Positions 1 to 7,799 of a stretch of 64,000 nucleotides of DNA are shown here, piece after piece (the first letter of the stretch is position 1; each line of letters begins with the position of its first letter). The stretch comes from UASB124 sp964446935 (GTDB lineage: Bacteria; Babelota; Babeliae; Babelales; RVW-14), in NCBI GenBank assembly GCA_964446935.1, contig CAYUQI010000006.1, positions 1-64,000 of the forward strand. The letters run 5' to 3'. The notes under the pieces are model-generated. The model was given only the letters and a program-made list of their open reading frames with translations, ran no database searches and had not been told where the DNA came from. A program made the position numbers and the translations under genes.

Positions 1-2
1 CA

Positions 3-455
3 TATGGGCTCATGCTGACGTTGCAACATATGAAAAATATGCAAAAAGAAACCTTGCGTTCAAATGATCTTGTTCAAGCTGTGCTTGATTTGTTACAAGG
101 GATCTATTCATTTCCCACACTTGCAGATGATGCTATTTGTTCGATCTGTAGGCAAAAACCAGAAGGTTCGTTCGTTACATTAACATGCAACCATGTGTTT
201 TGTTATGAATGTCTTTTTGAGTGGTTTACCAATCATGAAGAAGGTTCTAATCCGAATGATAGCCATAGACGATGTCCAAATTGTCGAAAACGTATCAATA
301 AATTTATACAAATGGCGATGGAACATGATACTCGTTACGCTCGAATCATTCATGAGAAGCAGCAGGCGAGAAAAGCTGAAGCGGCACAGGAAAATGAAGA
401 ATTTGGAATAGATCTAGAAGATGATGTTTTGATACCAGATCCTCTGGATGAATAA
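3..455 (+). CDS. RING-HC finger protein (E3 ubiquitin ligase-like), 5' end outside window
   Basis: The frame is open to the left edge, so the true start probably lies upstream; the first ATG inside the window is at 12 and has no clear ribosome binding site. Counting from that Met, a complete C3HC4 RING is visible: C43-x2-C46, C59-x-H61, C64-x2-C67, C88-x2-C91. The loop before the last pair is long (20 residues). RING-HC domains recruit E2-ubiquitin and act as E3 ligases in eukaryotes; bacterial examples are usually effectors of host-associated species. The C-terminal 50 residues are charged and acidic. Ligase activity and host targeting are inferred. The zinc-ligand pattern itself is unambiguous. 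Confidence 0.8.
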   Translation, partial: YGLMLTLQHMKNMQKETLRSNDLVQAVLDLLQGIYSFPTLADDAICSICRQKPEGSFVTLTCNHVFCYECLFEWFTNHEEGSNPNDSHRRCPNCRKRINKFIQMAMEHDTRYARIIHEKQQARKAEAAQENEEFGIDLEDDVLIPDPLDE

Positions 456-563
456 GTATCTGTTTCCTCTGTCATTTCCAAAATTTTTTTGCGATAATTC
501 TTCCAATGTTCTATAAAATCCCCCCCCAACAAATCTTTTCAAAAAACGAAAGGACCCTTTGCC

Positions 564-1364
564 ATGAATTCAAAAAAAGTTTTATCATGTGCTTTAATCT
601 GCGCATCTATAAATATCTTAAACATCCTTGCTATGGAAACTAAGCAACTTATAGATGTTAAGCAAAATCCACAACCCAGCCTTCCTTTAAATACCGAAAC
701 AGACCATTTTAAACTATATTGTATGTTCAATGATAAAGAGGCGGCTAAAAAAGTATTGGACGTTGCTGAACAAAATCTCAAAAAGCTTTCTGAAGATTTT
801 AAGCATCCCTACAGCACGAAAATAAATCTTTATGTGTTCCCATCATTGCAAGAGCATCATAATGCTATTGGATGGTCGTCAGCAGAAGATTGGCTTGTTA
901 ATGCGATGTTTGATGAGACGCATTCATTTTTTACCGTTTCTCCTGCCAACCCAGGACCGCAGCATTCTGCCGAGAGTATTCTTAAATTGAATATTGTTGG
1001 ACTTACAGAATTATTTATTAAAGATGCCTACAAGAACGTTCCAACTTGGTTTGGTTTTGGAATTGGTCTTTTGAATGCTGATTGGAAGAGTACAAAAACG
1101 CTTAAAGAATTAGCACAAGATCATACAAAAATCCCTACGTTTGAGCAATTAAACAGTTCCTCCCAAACATCTGATGCACAAATGATTCGCCAGAACGCTT
1201 CGTATTCAGTTATTGAATACCTTAATAAAACAAAGGGCTGGGATATTATCCGAGCATTGCTTGCGGATTTTTCTTCATTTGAAAAAATACTTGGGGTTTC
1301 GCAAGAGGTATTTAGAAATCAATGGATTGAATATTTAGATTCTACGTATTTAGATAAAAAATAA
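564..1364 (+). CDS. Exported peptidase-MA-like protein with degenerate active site
   Basis: A 266-residue protein with an N-terminal signal peptide (about residues 1-23). The start at 564 follows AAAGGA with 10-base spacing. The C-terminal half resembles gluzincin peptidase MA-like proteins: a PTWFGFGIG stretch near residues 160-168 where the family has P-x-W-L-x-E-G, then IPTFEQL, then an ASYSVIEYL segment and a final S-F-E...W-x-x-Y-L block. The zinc site is missing: the place of HExxH reads VGLTE (145-149) and the later glutamate is replaced. It is therefore probably a non-catalytic relative, possibly a binding protein in the periplasm. Family assignment is by eye and uncertain. A strong terminator follows. 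Confidence 0.65.
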   Translation: MNSKKVLSCALICASINILNILAMETKQLIDVKQNPQPSLPLNTETDHFKLYCMFNDKEAAKKVLDVAEQNLKKLSEDFKHPYSTKINLYVFPSLQEHHNAIGWSSAEDWLVNAMFDETHSFFTVSPANPGPQHSAESILKLNIVGLTELFIKDAYKNVPTWFGFGIGLLNADWKSTKTLKELAQDHTKIPTFEQLNSSSQTSDAQMIRQNASYSVIEYLNKTKGWDIIRALLADFSSFEKILGVSQEVFRNQWIEYLDSTYLDKK

Positions 1365-1380
1365 ATAGACTTAGATCCAA

Positions 1381-1424
1381 AAACAAGAGGCCGGCGACTT
1401 TTTAAAATCGCCGGCCTCTTGTTT
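1381..1424. terminator. Bidirectional intrinsic terminator
   Basis: A perfect 17-base inverted repeat (1381-1397 with 1408-1424) has a GC-rich core and A/T flanks giving a T-run in both directions. It lies between convergent genes ending at 1364 (plus) and 1434 (minus) and can serve both. Confidence 0.9.
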
Positions 1425-1433
1425 TGTTTTAAT

Positions 1434-2228
1434 TTACGACTCCGCTTCTAATTGGGTCAATCCCGTACGGCGCTTCCAGGCAAGAGCATATACGGTAAGA
1501 GCAATTCCCAAGCCAATATAAATAATGTTCAAAGCATTAGCCAGAATAAGCGGACCAGCTTGAATTGTTCCTGTTCTGACGAATACTTCAATTGCCTGAA
1601 AAATATGGAGTAAAGGAATGCCTTGTGCGAATGTTTGTACAATCTGCGGCATAAATGAAATAGGATAAAAAACCCCGCTGATTGGAACAAAGAACCATGC
1701 CATGGCGTAGATGTTGACGGTTGCACGTTTGCCATATAACACCAAGGTAATCAGTGCTATGAGTCCAATCCACCATCCTGCAATGAGCAGTGAGAAGATA
1801 AAAATGAAAACTCCATATCCATGAGTAAAAATGTTATAACCAAAGAAAAGTTTGACATAAAAAAAGCTCAATCCTGTGCTCCAGAGCGATTGAAGAGCCC
1901 CGAAGAGCATTTGAGATGCCAACCATTCGGAGATGGTGATTGGTGATGCTAAAAGGCTCACAAAACAAGAATCAGTCAGGTCCCTTCCCATAGTTGCCGA
2001 AAGGCCAACAATACATCGTACAACGGTATACCACAGTGCTACCTTCGTTAGCAAAACCTGTGTGTTGATTGAAAACCCTTCTTCTGGCCTCATGGCTTGG
2101 GTTAAAAAACCGAAAACGAGAATATCAATAAAGATCCAATAGAGTTGGTTAAAAATCTCAAATGGTCGCTTGAGAATTAATAAGTGGCGAATAACAACAG
2201 CGAACATTCGTTTGAATGAAAATTTCAT
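1434..2228 (-). CDS. ABC-2 type transporter permease
   Basis: This 264-residue polytopic membrane protein has about six hydrophobic segments and a short basic N-terminus. The pattern is that of ABC-2 permeases of the DrrB/NodJ sort, including a Y-P-I-S-F-M-P-x segment in the late loop. It starts 2 bases after the stop of the ATPase gene (2231-3181), so the two are almost certainly co-translated and form one exporter. The substrate cannot be told from sequence; relatives export polysaccharides, lipids or drugs. The gene ends at a bidirectional terminator. Confidence 0.85.
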   Translation of the reverse strand: MKFSFKRMFAVVIRHLLILKRPFEIFNQLYWIFIDILVFGFLTQAMRPEEGFSINTQVLLTKVALWYTVVRCIVGLSATMGRDLTDSCFVSLLASPITISEWLASQMLFGALQSLWSTGLSFFYVKLFFGYNIFTHGYGVFIFIFSLLIAGWWIGLIALITLVLYGKRATVNIYAMAWFFVPISGVFYPISFMPQIVQTFAQGIPLLHIFQAIEVFVRTGTIQAGPLILANALNIIYIGLGIALTVYALAWKRRTGLTQLEAES

Positions 2229-2230
2229 GA

Positions 2231-3181
2231 TTATTTCCTTGAAACAATAGAAAGAAAGTAATCTTCAAGTGTTGGTTTTTCAACAGTTATTTGTGTGTAT
2301 ACAATCCCTTGGCGTGCAAGTTCTGACAGAAATGCTGCAATGTTCTGTTCAGCAATTTTTAATTCAATATGACGGCCCTCAACCTTGAACTCGATATTAT
2401 TTTCCTGTGCATAGGCGATGGTTCGCTTAAGTCCATCACCAACCATCAATTGTATACGTGAAACAGAAATCGTTGTTGTTAAGGATTCAGGGGTGTCATC
2501 AGCAATGATTGAACCATTTTGGAGTACCAAGATACGGTCGCACATATCGGCGACTTCCGCCATGTTGTGTGAAGTAAAGAGGATCGAAACCCCATATTTT
2601 TTGTTTTGATCAATGATGATATCGCGAATTCGGTTGGCGCTTTGGGGGTCAAGTGTGGCTGTTGGTTCATCTAATAATACAATTTTTGGGTACACCAAGC
2701 ATGTTTGGGCTAATAACACGGCGGTGGTTTGTCCTGCAGAAAGCGTTGATACGTTCTTGTTGGCAAGATGTTCAATCTGATACAGCTTTAAAAAGGTATC
2801 TATCCTTTTGTGTAGGTCTTTGCTTGATATGTTGTAGAGCCTGCCTTGCATCATAAAACTTTGGCGTACAGTGAGTGAGCTGGGGAGCTTCATGTAACCA
2901 CTTGCATAAGCAATATCTTGCATTACTGAACGATGTCGATGGAGATTTTTTCCAAAGTAGGAAATCGTTCCGCTTGTTGGCGTAAGTAAGTTGAGCAACA
3001 TTTGAATGGTGGTGGTTTTGCCAGCGCCATTGGGGCCCAAAAAGCCAAGGATTTCTCCTTGCTTGAGTTCGAACGATATGTTATTAACAGCGGTAAATGA
3101 TGGTTCGCGTTTCCACCATGCCAACGTTGATGAATGAAAGACCTTGCTGAGGTGGCTTACGATAAGTGGTTGTGTGTTCAT
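2231..3181 (-). CDS. ABC transporter ATP-binding protein (ABC-2 exporter)
   Basis: This is the nucleotide-binding subunit paired with the permease at 1434-2228. Visible motifs are Walker A GPNGAGKTT, a signature in the variant form LSAGQ, Walker B IVLLDEPTATLDP and the H-loop TSHNM. The C-terminal ~90 residues form the extra domain usual in DrrA/CcmA-like ATPases. I chose ATG at 3181 (MNTQ...), which begins just after the upstream gene's stop; an in-frame ATG at 3193 would overlap that gene by a few bases. Neither has a strong ribosome binding site. Energises export of an unknown substrate across the inner membrane. Confidence 0.9.
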   Translation of the reverse strand: MNTQPLIVSHLSKVFHSSTLAWWKREPSFTAVNNISFELKQGEILGFLGPNGAGKTTTIQMLLNLLTPTSGTISYFGKNLHRHRSVMQDIAYASGYMKLPSSLTVRQSFMMQGRLYNISSKDLHKRIDTFLKLYQIEHLANKNVSTLSAGQTTAVLLAQTCLVYPKIVLLDEPTATLDPQSANRIRDIIIDQNKKYGVSILFTSHNMAEVADMCDRILVLQNGSIIADDTPESLTTTISVSRIQLMVGDGLKRTIAYAQENNIEFKVEGRHIELKIAEQNIAAFLSELARQGIVYTQITVEKPTLEDYFLSIVSRK

Positions 3182-3185
3182 ATAA

Positions 3186-3608
3186 TTACCCATCTATTTC
3201 TTCTTGGGTTTGATCATTTATTTCTATTTCGATTTGTTCTATTTCTTTGCAAAGATTTTGTTTGAGTGGGCCCTCAGGTTGCTGTTGAAAAAAGTTTATA
3301 ATGAGATTGAAAGATTGTTCGATCTCAAGTAAGTTGTGAGCCCATTTTTGTGCTGCTTCGTTCATGATAGTTTGTATTGATTCCTGAAAACATTTTATTC
3401 GTACATCAAAAGCATCCTTGGTGGAATCAAACGTCTGCTTTTTGACTTTTTCTAATGATTCGTCAAGCATTTTATTTGTTAAGTCAATCAAGTTAATGCG
3501 AATAATTAAATTTTTATGGTTTTCTGATGATTTCATGCCTAATGCTATTGTTGTTGACAACGTAATACATACGATAAAAAAGGTAAATTTATTAATCTTC
3601 TTGGGCAT
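3186..3608 (-). CDS. Small exported hypothetical protein
   Basis: I do not recognise this 140-residue protein. It has a clear Sec signal peptide (about residues 1-24, ending near ALGMKS). A mostly helical, charged mature region follows, with a Q/E-rich C-terminus that could form a coiled coil. The start at 3608 is preceded by GGGGAGAGTGAG, a good ribosome binding site. It sits directly upstream of the ABC exporter genes in the same direction and probably shares their transcript, but nothing in the sequence ties it to transport. Confidence 0.7.
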   Translation of the reverse strand: MPKKINKFTFFIVCITLSTTIALGMKSSENHKNLIIRINLIDLTNKMLDESLEKVKKQTFDSTKDAFDVRIKCFQESIQTIMNEAAQKWAHNLLEIEQSFNLIINFFQQQPEGPLKQNLCKEIEQIEIEINDQTQEEIDG

Positions 3609-3704
3609 CTCACTCTCCCCAACTGTTTATTTTATGATCAATAACCGTTTGTCATCACAGGGATTTTAGAATAAAGAATGTTTTTTTAGCAATACATTCT
3701 ATGG

Positions 3705-4508
3705 TTATCGTGATACAAGTGTTATCCCAAGGCTCTTCGCCTTGGTTATAAACTCATCTTTTTGAGCGATGAGGGTGCTTGATGATTGCCAGACAATTGC
3801 TTTGACATCACCGGATCCAAATGCTGCCAGCGATCCAGGACCGAGTGTTGGCAAGTCGAATGTTCGATTTTGATCAAACCGTGCTGCCTTGCAAATGACA
3901 ACCCCGCCATGACCAAGTTGGATGCCGCGCTTAATGCAAGCATCTGTGCCTTCAATGGCTTCGACGGCGACAATCATCCCATCCTTTACCACCACCGTTT
4001 GCCCAATATTGGCATGAGCAATGGCAATGGCCGCCTCAAGCCCCATGGTGCTATCACGTTCAATTTCTGATGTAACAGTGCCGGTTAGAATTCCAGGAGG
4101 TACTAATAACCCTCCAAGGACTGCGTCTTGTTTGATAACCGTGATGTTATTTCGTGCAAGCTCTGCAAGTAATGCCTCCATAACGTCTTTGTCACTTTTA
4201 TAGATAAGCGACCCCATCAACTTGATTGCAAGGAGGTCGAATTTGAGGTGCTTGAGTAAATTTGATTTATCAACTTTGCCAATAAAAAGAACTTTAGAGG
4301 TTCCTTTGCTTTTAAGTAGCTCAAGAATAGTCCCTGCCTTGTAGCATTCTTGGGCAATAAGTTCTGCATGATTTTTTATGATGCTTTGTAAGTGAACAGC
4401 ATTATCTTCTGGAAATAGCGTAATAACAAAAAATTTTTCATTGGCGGCAATGAGATTTTTACAGGCTTCTGTTGGAAGGGTTCCTGTGCCAGCAATGACA
4501 GCGATCAT
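3705..4508 (-). CDS. lpxI: LpxI-type UDP-2,3-diacylglucosamine pyrophosphatase
   Basis: LpxI hydrolyses UDP-2,3-diacylglucosamine to lipid X and UMP, the fourth step of lipid A synthesis, and replaces LpxH in many bacteria. The 267-residue length fits. Family features seen are the N-terminal IAGTGTLP, the central EGTDACIKRG and GGVVICKAA segments, and the C-terminal D-x-P-T-x-G block (DLPTLGPGSL). It overlaps the oxidoreductase gene upstream by 4 bases and is the last member of the lpxA-oxidoreductase-lpxI unit. lpxB, often next, is not in the window. Confidence 0.9.
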   Translation of the reverse strand: MIAVIAGTGTLPTEACKNLIAANEKFFVITLFPEDNAVHLQSIIKNHAELIAQECYKAGTILELLKSKGTSKVLFIGKVDKSNLLKHLKFDLLAIKLMGSLIYKSDKDVMEALLAELARNNITVIKQDAVLGGLLVPPGILTGTVTSEIERDSTMGLEAAIAIAHANIGQTVVVKDGMIVAVEAIEGTDACIKRGIQLGHGGVVICKAARFDQNRTFDLPTLGPGSLAAFGSGDVKAIVWQSSSTLIAQKDEFITKAKSLGITLVSR

Positions 4509-5449
4509 CTAACTCCAAGCATTTGTTCGATTTGAAAGGTGAGATTAAGTGCGGAAAGGTCTTGCTGAGGATTGCTGAGTTTTTCACCTGTTTTGATTGC
4601 AGTAATAAAATGTTCAATTTCTAGCTTGAGCGGATTGTCTTTATACACAAAAACACGTTCAATGAGTGATTCTTGCTTATATTTAAGTTGATCGGCACCG
4701 ACCTGGACACTTGAACTCATTTGACGATGAATAGAAAGATCCTGTGTTGTAAAATCAAGATGAAGATATTCATTTTTTTGATGCACAGCCATAGTACGTT
4801 TTTTGATTTGTGATGCACGACTTGAAACAATGTTTGCAACTGTCCCATTATCAAATGTTATGCTTACCGCAGCAACGTCACAGGAATCTGAATATACTTT
4901 AGTGCCTTGTGCGGAAAATGATGCAACTGGAGCATTAACGATCCCCAATACCAAATCTAAATCATGAATCATAAGATCAAGAACAACGCTATCTTTTTGC
5001 ACACGAGGAGAAAATGGTCCCATGCGGTGACATTCGATGAGCGTTGGTTGGTTGATAATTTTTTTCAATTCTTGGATTGCTCCATTGAAACGTTCGACGT
5101 GTCCAACGTGCAAGGCGCAGTTATTTTGTTGTGCAAGTGCAACAAGTTCTTCCGCTTGTGTTAAATCATTGGTAAGTGGTTTTTCTAAGAGCACGTGCTT
5201 GCCACGTCTCAAGCATTCCTTGGCAACCTCATAGTGAGCTATGGTTGGTACGGCAACAATAACCCCATCAACCAAATCAATCCATTCAAGAAAATTTGCA
5301 GATTTAATAACTGTGGCGGCTTTGACTTTATTCCAGTTTGATTCAGTAGGATCGGCGATTGCTGTTAACTGTGCGCCTTGAATGAGTGCTGTATTTGATG
5401 CGTGATAGCCCCCCATGTGGCCTAATCCTATAACGCCTAATTTTACCAT
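4505..5449 (-). CDS. Gfo/Idh/MocA family oxidoreductase in lipid A operon
   Basis: This 314-residue NAD(P)-dependent sugar oxidoreductase has an N-terminal Rossmann motif GVIGLGHMGGYH (G-x-G-x-x-G), the EKP motif of the family (LLEKPLT) near residue 92 and a HVGHVERFN segment. A Gfo/Idh gene between lpxA and lpxI is a recurrent arrangement. In some bacteria (GnnA with GnnB) such an enzyme oxidises UDP-GlcNAc at C3 so that an amino group can be added and lipid A becomes amide-linked. No GnnB-like aminotransferase is seen here, so this function is only a possibility. It overlaps lpxA (7 bases) and lpxI (4 bases), indicating translational coupling. Confidence 0.88.
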   Translation of the reverse strand: MVKLGVIGLGHMGGYHASNTALIQGAQLTAIADPTESNWNKVKAATVIKSANFLEWIDLVDGVIVAVPTIAHYEVAKECLRRGKHVLLEKPLTNDLTQAEELVALAQQNNCALHVGHVERFNGAIQELKKIINQPTLIECHRMGPFSPRVQKDSVVLDLMIHDLDLVLGIVNAPVASFSAQGTKVYSDSCDVAAVSITFDNGTVANIVSSRASQIKKRTMAVHQKNEYLHLDFTTQDLSIHRQMSSSVQVGADQLKYKQESLIERVFVYKDNPLKLEIEHFITAIKTGEKLSNPQQDLSALNLTFQIEQMLGVR

Positions 5450-6288
5450 GGTTGATCTTCTTGCTTTTGAGGTTGAACATCTAATCCAGATTTATGTGAG
5501 ATTCCGCGGGTGCTTTGTTGTATAAAGGTAATGAATGATTGAACGTAGGCATCAGAGCCCCATGCTTCTTGTGTTGCTTGGGCGACGATTGTTGTAATGT
5601 TCTGCTTATCTTGGAAAAAAAGCTTGCTAACATGCTTGAGTGCATTGATGCTGTCGCGTGAAAAACCGGCTCGTTTGAGACCAATAAGATTGAGGCCATA
5701 AAAGTGCGCAGGTTGCCCACTGAATAAACAAAATGGTGGAAGATCTTGTCGAATACCACTGTAAGGTGCCAATGCCGTGAATTGTCCAATGCGGCAGAAT
5801 TGGTGGGTGGCGCTACCGGCCATAACAATGACATTTTTTTCAAGATGTGTATGACCACCAAGATTGACATTGTTAATGAGGGTAACATTGTCTTCAAGCG
5901 TTGCATCGTGAGACACATGGGCAAAGTTCATGAGGTAGCAGTTATTGCCGATAGATGTTTTGCCATCGTTGTACCGTGAAGCATGGACCGTGACAAATTC
6001 ACGTAATTCACAATTGTTGCCAATATGGATAGAACCAAGGCTTTCTTTTAAGTTTGTAACCTGTCCTGGAAACCCTACCATAACATGTGAATGGAGACGT
6101 GTGTTATCTCCAATGGTAACATTACCTGTCACAACACAAAATGGGCCTATTTTTACATTGGAACCAAGACGAACATTATCACCAATGATAGCGGTGGGGT
6201 GAATAAATGTTTGATCTGAATGAAAGAAAGCTTCCTCGAAGGAGGAAGCTTTCTGCTGCGTACTTTTTTTAATCGTTGAGACATTCAC
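5443..6288 (-). CDS. lpxA: UDP-N-acetylglucosamine acyltransferase LpxA
   Basis: LpxA transfers a 3-hydroxyacyl chain from ACP to UDP-GlcNAc, the first lipid A step. The protein shows left-handed beta-helix hexapeptide repeats from about residue 28 to 190 and the catalytic H127-D128 in AHVSHDA (matching E. coli His125). A C-terminal helical domain follows. I chose GTG at 6288: it follows GAAGGACGCATC and no ATG is available, although this adds about 20-25 residues before the usual IHPTAII start. That extension contains a perfect DNA hairpin (6226-6253). The gene starts 19 bases after tRNA-Gln and is probably on the spoVG transcript. Confidence 0.92.
   Translation of the reverse strand: MNVSTIKKSTQQKASSFEEAFFHSDQTFIHPTAIIGDNVRLGSNVKIGPFCVVTGNVTIGDNTRLHSHVMVGFPGQVTNLKESLGSIHIGNNCELREFVTVHASRYNDGKTSIGNNCYLMNFAHVSHDATLEDNVTLINNVNLGGHTHLEKNVIVMAGSATHQFCRIGQFTALAPYSGIRQDLPPFCLFSGQPAHFYGLNLIGLKRAGFSRDSINALKHVSKLFFQDKQNITTIVAQATQEAWGSDAYVQSFITFIQQSTRGISHKSGLDVQPQKQEDQPW
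6226..6253 (-). promoter_or_regulatory. Hairpin in the 5' coding region of lpxA
   Basis: Perfect 12-base arms (6226-6237 and 6242-6253) with a 4-base loop, which reads CTTC in the mRNA sense, followed in that sense by TTTC TTTC. It falls in codons 12-21 of lpxA, inside the non-conserved N-terminal extension. An attenuator or RNA-processing site is possible; the function is inference. Confidence 0.55.
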
Positions 6289-6307
6289 GATGCGTCCTTC
6301 ATTTGAA

Positions 6308-6382
6308 TGGTTGGGGCGGAAGGATTCGAACCTCCGAATGGCGGAACCAAAATCCGCTGCCTTACCACTTGGCTACGCCCCA
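6308..6382 (-). tRNA. tRNA-Gln (TTG anticodon)
   Basis: A full cloverleaf is readable on the minus strand. The acceptor stem TGGGGCG pairs with CGCCCCA, the anticodon stem GCGGA pairs with TCCGC around loop TTTTGGT (anticodon TTG), and the T-arm has GGTTCGAATCC. The discriminator A is followed by an encoded CCA (6308-6310). It decodes CAA (and CAG by wobble). It lies between spoVG (6419) and lpxA (6288) in the same direction, so it is probably released by processing from a mixed mRNA-tRNA transcript. Confidence 0.96.
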
Positions 6383-6418
6383 AAAAAAAATGACATGGAC
6401 ACAAGTATAATGGTTTAT

Positions 6419-6679
6419 TTATTCTTCGCCAACGACTTTTTTGTATTCTTCAATAATACGATCTTCAATAAGCTTTCTTGTATCTGCATTAAGCGGATGG
6501 ACAATATCTTTGAAAGAGCCATCTTTTTTACGACGGGAAGGCATGGAAACAAAATACCCATTGTCACTTTTGATGATTTTCATGTCACGGACAATGAAGC
6601 ATTCGTCAAAAACCATAGTTGCATAACCCTTAAGGCGGCCTTCATTGGCGGGAAAAACTTTTACTTCTGTAATATTCAT
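6419..6679 (-). CDS. spoVG: SpoVG family regulator
   Basis: An 86-residue SpoVG: ITEVKVFP at the N-terminus, then GYATMVFDECFIVRDMKII and GYFVSMPSRR, all diagnostic. SpoVG is a small nucleic-acid-binding protein (DNA and RNA) involved in global regulation, often virulence or envelope related, in Firmicutes, spirochaetes and others. I start at ATG 6679 (MNITE) because GGGG lies 8 bases upstream; the ATG at 6685 is too close to it. A near-consensus promoter at 6779-6807 gives a leader of roughly 90 bases. It heads the tRNA-Gln/lpxA/oxidoreductase/lpxI unit. Confidence 0.95.
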   Translation of the reverse strand: MNITEVKVFPANEGRLKGYATMVFDECFIVRDMKIIKSDNGYFVSMPSRRKKDGSFKDIVHPLNADTRKLIEDRIIEEYKKVVGEE

Positions 6680-6778
6680 GAGCATATCCCCGGTTCGACA
6701 GGTAGCGAGCGACGTGTCGTATACTGTGCTGCGCACCGTTTTGTGATACTTCTAAAAACTTATGACAAATATAGCTTA

Positions 6779-6807
6779 AATCTAGGATTAAGCACCTACT
6801 TTGTCAA
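6779..6807 (-). promoter_or_regulatory. Predicted sigma-70 promoter for spoVG-tRNA-lpx unit
   Basis: On the minus strand the -35 box is TTGACA (6802-6807), the spacer is 17 bases and the -10-like box is TAGATT (6779-6784). It lies about 100 bases upstream of the spoVG start in an otherwise gene-free stretch. Confidence 0.65.
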
Positions 6808-6893
6808 CCTTTTGTAAAATTTTAGGGCTGTTTTTATCTCATTTAGTGTATAAAAAGCTACGATTTGTTGCTTTTTATGATTTTTTTTAATGT

Positions 6894-7793
6894 TTATTTT
6901 TTCTCAACAGCTCTGAGTTTGGCTGAGCGGGCAGAAGGATTAATGGCGACTTCTTCTGCGCTTGCAGTAATCGGTTTTGGGGTTAAATTTGTCAATTCAT
7001 TCTCGTGTTCTTTGGCAAAGGTTTTGACAAGGCGGTCTTCAAGTGAATGGAAGCTGATGCATACCAGTCTGCCCCCAGGATTGATAAATCGAATTGCCGA
7101 ACTTAAGAAGGATTGAATGTTATCAAGTTCATTGTTAACCGCAATACGAAGCGCTTGGAAGATACGTGTTGCTGGGTGTATTCCATGTTGGGCTTTAAAT
7201 GGCTTGAGTGGGATTACGTATTCAACCAATGCTACCAAATCACCGGTGGTTTTAAAGGGGTGCCGCTTACGCGATTCTACAATTGCTCGTGCAAGGGTGC
7301 GTGATTTTGGCTCTTGCCCATATTCTTGAAAAATATGTACGATTTTTTGTTCTGGCCATTCATTGAGGATTGTTGCTGCTGTTAGATGTTGATGGGCCGG
7401 TGACATGCGCATGTCAAGAGGAGTATCGTATTGAAATGAAAATCCCGCACGTTGGAAAATCTGAAATTGTGAGGTGCCAAAGTCTGCTAATATGCCATCA
7501 ACGGTATTTATTTTTTCTTTTTTTAAAATCTTATAAAGAAGTGCAAAATTACCCCAGATGACCTGCAATCGATCGCCAAATGCTTCTTGAAGCGGTGGTG
7601 CATTGTGTTCAATGGCTTGCATGTCCCAATCCAGTGCAATGACCGAGCACGTTGGTTCTGCTTCAAGGATTGCACGGGTGTGTCCGCCGCCACCAAAGGT
7701 TACATCAAGATAACGTTTATGAGGTTGTGGCGCTAAGTAATGAAGAACCTCGTTGACGAGTACTGGTTTGTGGTAGGTGTTGGTTGTTGCCAT
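6894..7793 (-). CDS. rsmH: 16S rRNA (cytosine-1402-N4)-methyltransferase RsmH
   Basis: RsmH (MraW) methylates N4 of C1402 in the ribosomal P site using S-adenosylmethionine. The 299-residue length is typical. Seen are HKPVLVNEVL at the N-terminus, the SAM-binding DVTFGGGGHTRAIL, an ADFGTSQFQ segment in place of the usual ADLGVSSxQ, LDMRM, and the C-terminal CISFHSLEDRLVK. The common mraZ/ftsL/ftsI neighbourhood is absent; instead it follows the duplicated-domain exported protein by 6 bases in the dnaA-side block. Confidence 0.95.
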   Translation of the reverse strand: MATTNTYHKPVLVNEVLHYLAPQPHKRYLDVTFGGGGHTRAILEAEPTCSVIALDWDMQAIEHNAPPLQEAFGDRLQVIWGNFALLYKILKKEKINTVDGILADFGTSQFQIFQRAGFSFQYDTPLDMRMSPAHQHLTAATILNEWPEQKIVHIFQEYGQEPKSRTLARAIVESRKRHPFKTTGDLVALVEYVIPLKPFKAQHGIHPATRIFQALRIAVNNELDNIQSFLSSAIRFINPGGRLVCISFHSLEDRLVKTFAKEHENELTNLTPKPITASAEEVAINPSARSAKLRAVEKK

Positions 7794-7799
7794 GATTTG

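Noticed and set aside
6290..6817. A 175-codon plus-strand reading frame
   Set aside because: It runs across tRNA-Gln and antisense to spoVG; its N-terminus (GRKDSNLRMAE...) is the classic spurious translation of a tRNA gene.
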